DNA of 64,000 bases. It comes from Desulfoplanes formicivorans (GTDB lineage: Bacteria > Desulfobacterota > Desulfovibrionia > Desulfovibrionales > Desulfomicrobiaceae). The first letter of the stretch is position 1; the number at the start of each line of letters is the position of its first letter. Below the pieces are notes generated by a model. That model saw only the letters and a list, made by a program, of their open reading frames with translations, had not been told where the DNA came from and searched no databases. The translations under genes were made by a program, and so were the position numbers. The stretch covers positions 132,138 through 196,137 of the forward strand of contig NZ_BDFE01000020.1 in NCBI RefSeq assembly GCF_001748225.1. Direction: 5' to 3'. This document shows, one piece after another, positions 62,571-64,000 of this stretch.

Positions 62571-64000
62571 TTAAAAAGAAATGTTGAGATTGAGGGAAAG
62601 GCCGGAGATTCTGCTGTCGTCACCGGAGAGGTACTGACCGTAATTGTATCTGACGAGACATTCCCATTCCCTTTGGTAGGACACACGGGCGTTTTCACCT
62701 TCCAGCCACCGGATGGACAGGGCGGGACCGCCCTTGATGTGGTCGGTTTCCTCCGTGTCCGGGGAAGTGTGCTGGTAGGTGACGAAAAGGTGCGGGGTAA
62801 TGAGCCATTGGTCATCGATATTCCACGTATGTCCCTGGCGGCCATGAATCGTCAGTGCCGTGCGCCTGGTATCTTCAACATACTGGTCCACCTCTCCGTA
62901 AACAAAGGTGTGGTTCCAATGCTTTTCTGCAGCCCGCATGGACCAGCCATTGTTCCATGAACCCATGAGCCTCAGCAGGGTGTTGTTTTCTGCCTGGTTG
63001 CCTATCTTGAAGAGTTTTTCCGCTCCAACAGCGATGTTGGCAAAGCTGAACGGTTTGTAGCGAATCCCCAACGCACCCTGGAGCGTATCAGATTGCATGT
63101 TCAGGGACTCATCTTTCTTGGTGCCGAGGCTGGCACGCCCGATGATCTGGAATATCTTGCCGTTTCTGAAACCAAAGGATTCGGGAATGTAGCCGACTTC
63201 GACTCCGGCCGAGTTGTCCAGCACGCCCACGCGGCTTCCTTGCCCGTCTGTGGTTGTTGTGGATTCGTCAGCAGAGTAGGAGAAGAAGCCTGTAACGTCC
63301 CAGCGGTTGCTCAGATTCCGTATCTCCTCTTTGAAGTCATAGATCTTTTTTCTCAGAGACTGCGGAGTCTGGTCCGGATAAAAGGGTTCGTTGTTGATGG
63401 ACTGTTCGAACCATGTGATGGCGTCGGCGTTTTCATACAGACGTTTATTGATGTATGCCAGGTCTTCCGCCAGATTGATGTAGTCAGGGTCGCGGTTTAC
63501 CAGATCTTTGAAAATGGTGGCTGCCTGTTTCAGATCCCCGTTGTTGTAATGGGCGTAGCCCAAGGATACTGCGTAGATGTCGTAGTTGTCCATGGTATAC
63601 GCTTTGTGGAAGGAGGCGATGGCCTCATCCAGGCGGGCGCTTTGTTCCTGGGTCTGGCCCAGTTGATAGACCCGTTCTGAATCCGGATCCAGTTCGATGG
63701 ATTTCTTCAACAACATTTCCGCCTGTGCCAGATCGTTTTTGTCTTTGGCTATTCTCCCCAGTTCTTCGTAGTATTGCGCTCTGTCCCGGATTGTCAGGTT
63801 GGCGGGTACAACAGCCTGGAGGGTGGTTTTTGCTGCATCAGGATCACCGCTCAGGCGCTGAGCTCTGCCCAGTTTGAGCAGCCGGTCCTGGCGCGGGGAA
63901 ATATCCAGGGCTTTTTGATAGTTTTCGATTGCTTGGGCATAGCTCTCTTGGCTCATGTACAGGTAGGCCAACTGGTCGTACATGGCTGCAACGTCCTGTT
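62571..64000 (-). CDS. TPR protein with C-terminal outer-membrane beta-barrel, NfrA/PgaA-like (5' partial)
   Basis: The frame is open through base 64000, so the N terminus is outside. About 476 residues are visible. TPR repeats occupy the first 220 (YMSQESYAQAIENYQKALDI, then QYYEELGRIAKDKNDLAQA and YALKKS-like helices). From about residue 230 the sequence becomes beta-rich with alternating aromatic residues (GFFSYSADE, WNHTFVYGEVDQYV, GPALSIRWLEGEN), ending LNLNISF with a terminal Phe as outer-membrane barrels do. TPR plus barrel is the layout of PgaA, BcsC, PelB and NfrA exporters. Its partner DUF4434 gene follows. Confidence 0.8.
   Translation of the reverse strand, partial: QDVAAMYDQLAYLYMSQESYAQAIENYQKALDISPRQDRLLKLGRAQRLSGDPDAAKTTLQAVVPANLTIRDRAQYYEELGRIAKDKNDLAQAEMLLKKSIELDPDSERVYQLGQTQEQSARLDEAIASFHKAYTMDNYDIYAVSLGYAHYNNGDLKQAATIFKDLVNRDPDYINLAEDLAYINKRLYENADAITWFEQSINNEPFYPDQTPQSLRKKIYDFKEEIRNLSNRWDVTGFFSYSADESTTTTDGQGSRVGVLDNSAGVEVGYIPESFGFRNGKIFQIIGRASLGTKKDESLNMQSDTLQGALGIRYKPFSFANIAVGAEKLFKIGNQAENNTLLRLMGSWNNGWSMRAAEKHWNHTFVYGEVDQYVEDTRRTALTIHGRQGHTWNIDDQWLITPHLFVTYQHTSPDTEETDHIKGGPALSIRWLEGENARVSYQREWECLVRYNYGQYLSGDDSRISGLSLNLNISF

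Noticed and set aside
1-64000. CRISPR arrays, insertion sequences and rRNA genes
   Set aside because: No regular spacer-repeat array, transposase gene or rRNA sequence was seen on either strand.

Overview
The window looks like chromosome of a Gram-negative, anaerobic, sulfate-reducer-type bacterium (Desulfobacterota, Desulfovibrionales-like). This is inferred from gene content: a SahR-type ArsR/methyltransferase regulator beside ahcY and metK, a Feo locus with tandem FeoA proteins, TVP38 and CCG-cluster redox proteins, and a sulfurtransferase whose catalytic cysteine codon is TGA, read here as selenocysteine. No species is claimed. The sequence is gene dense and moderately GC-rich, with AT-rich pockets near 36.1-36.4 kb. 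No IS element, CRISPR array, rRNA or prophage was seen.

Layout. 0-3.7 kb: livHMGF branched-chain amino acid ABC transporter, livH cut by the left edge. 3.7-6.9 kb: guaB-guaA. 7.1-11.8 kb: tatB-tatC-hisB-lipoprotein-hisA and a UGP2-type UDP-glucose pyrophosphorylase. 11.9-14.9 kb (minus): hsp20 then a Lon-like protease. 15-21.6 kb: endonuclease IV, a Cache/PAS chemoreceptor, a hypothetical protein, a crotonase-like protein and a histidine kinase. 21.9-27.4 kb: azoreductase, then sahR, ahcY, a DUF502 membrane protein and metK, with a promoter and operator cluster in front of sahR. 27.5-30.2 kb: a DtxR-type regulator and an SLC13 transporter. 30.7-36 kb: iron uptake (feoA, feoA, feoB, feoC-like) followed by small Cys-rich and STAS-like genes and an HD-GYP protein. 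36.4-38.3 kb: a broken secreted-protein remnant, then DUF1007 and NicO/RcnA-type metal exporter genes.

The most unusual region is 38.4-45.3 kb. A minus-strand operon encodes a TVP38 membrane protein, an exported two-domain rhodanese and a CCG iron-sulfur protein fused to a second TVP38 domain. The rhodanese frame stops at TGA exactly where the catalytic Cys belongs, then continues for 47 codons with the expected C-terminal rhodanese sequence. A hairpin follows the TGA at SECIS-like distance. A divergent SsuA/NrtA-type ABC transporter lies opposite, and the shared intergenic region carries several palindromes. The gene set recalls E. coli ydjXYZ-ynjBCDE and may handle reduced sulfur or selenium compounds.

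45.5-49 kb: an MltF-like lytic transglycosylase, a GNAT/DUF1778 toxin-antitoxin pair and tRNA-Leu(UAA). 49-55.4 kb: a polytopic membrane protein, CpoB-like lipoprotein, DprA, an HDOD gene pair, a REC-degenerate GGDEF protein and XerC/D. 55.5-61.2 kb (minus): an orphan receiver, a sigma-54 two-component pair, an NhaD-type antiporter and a CBS-pair protein. 61.5-64 kb (minus): a DUF4434 protein and a TPR/beta-barrel protein cut by the right edge, probably part of an exopolysaccharide locus.
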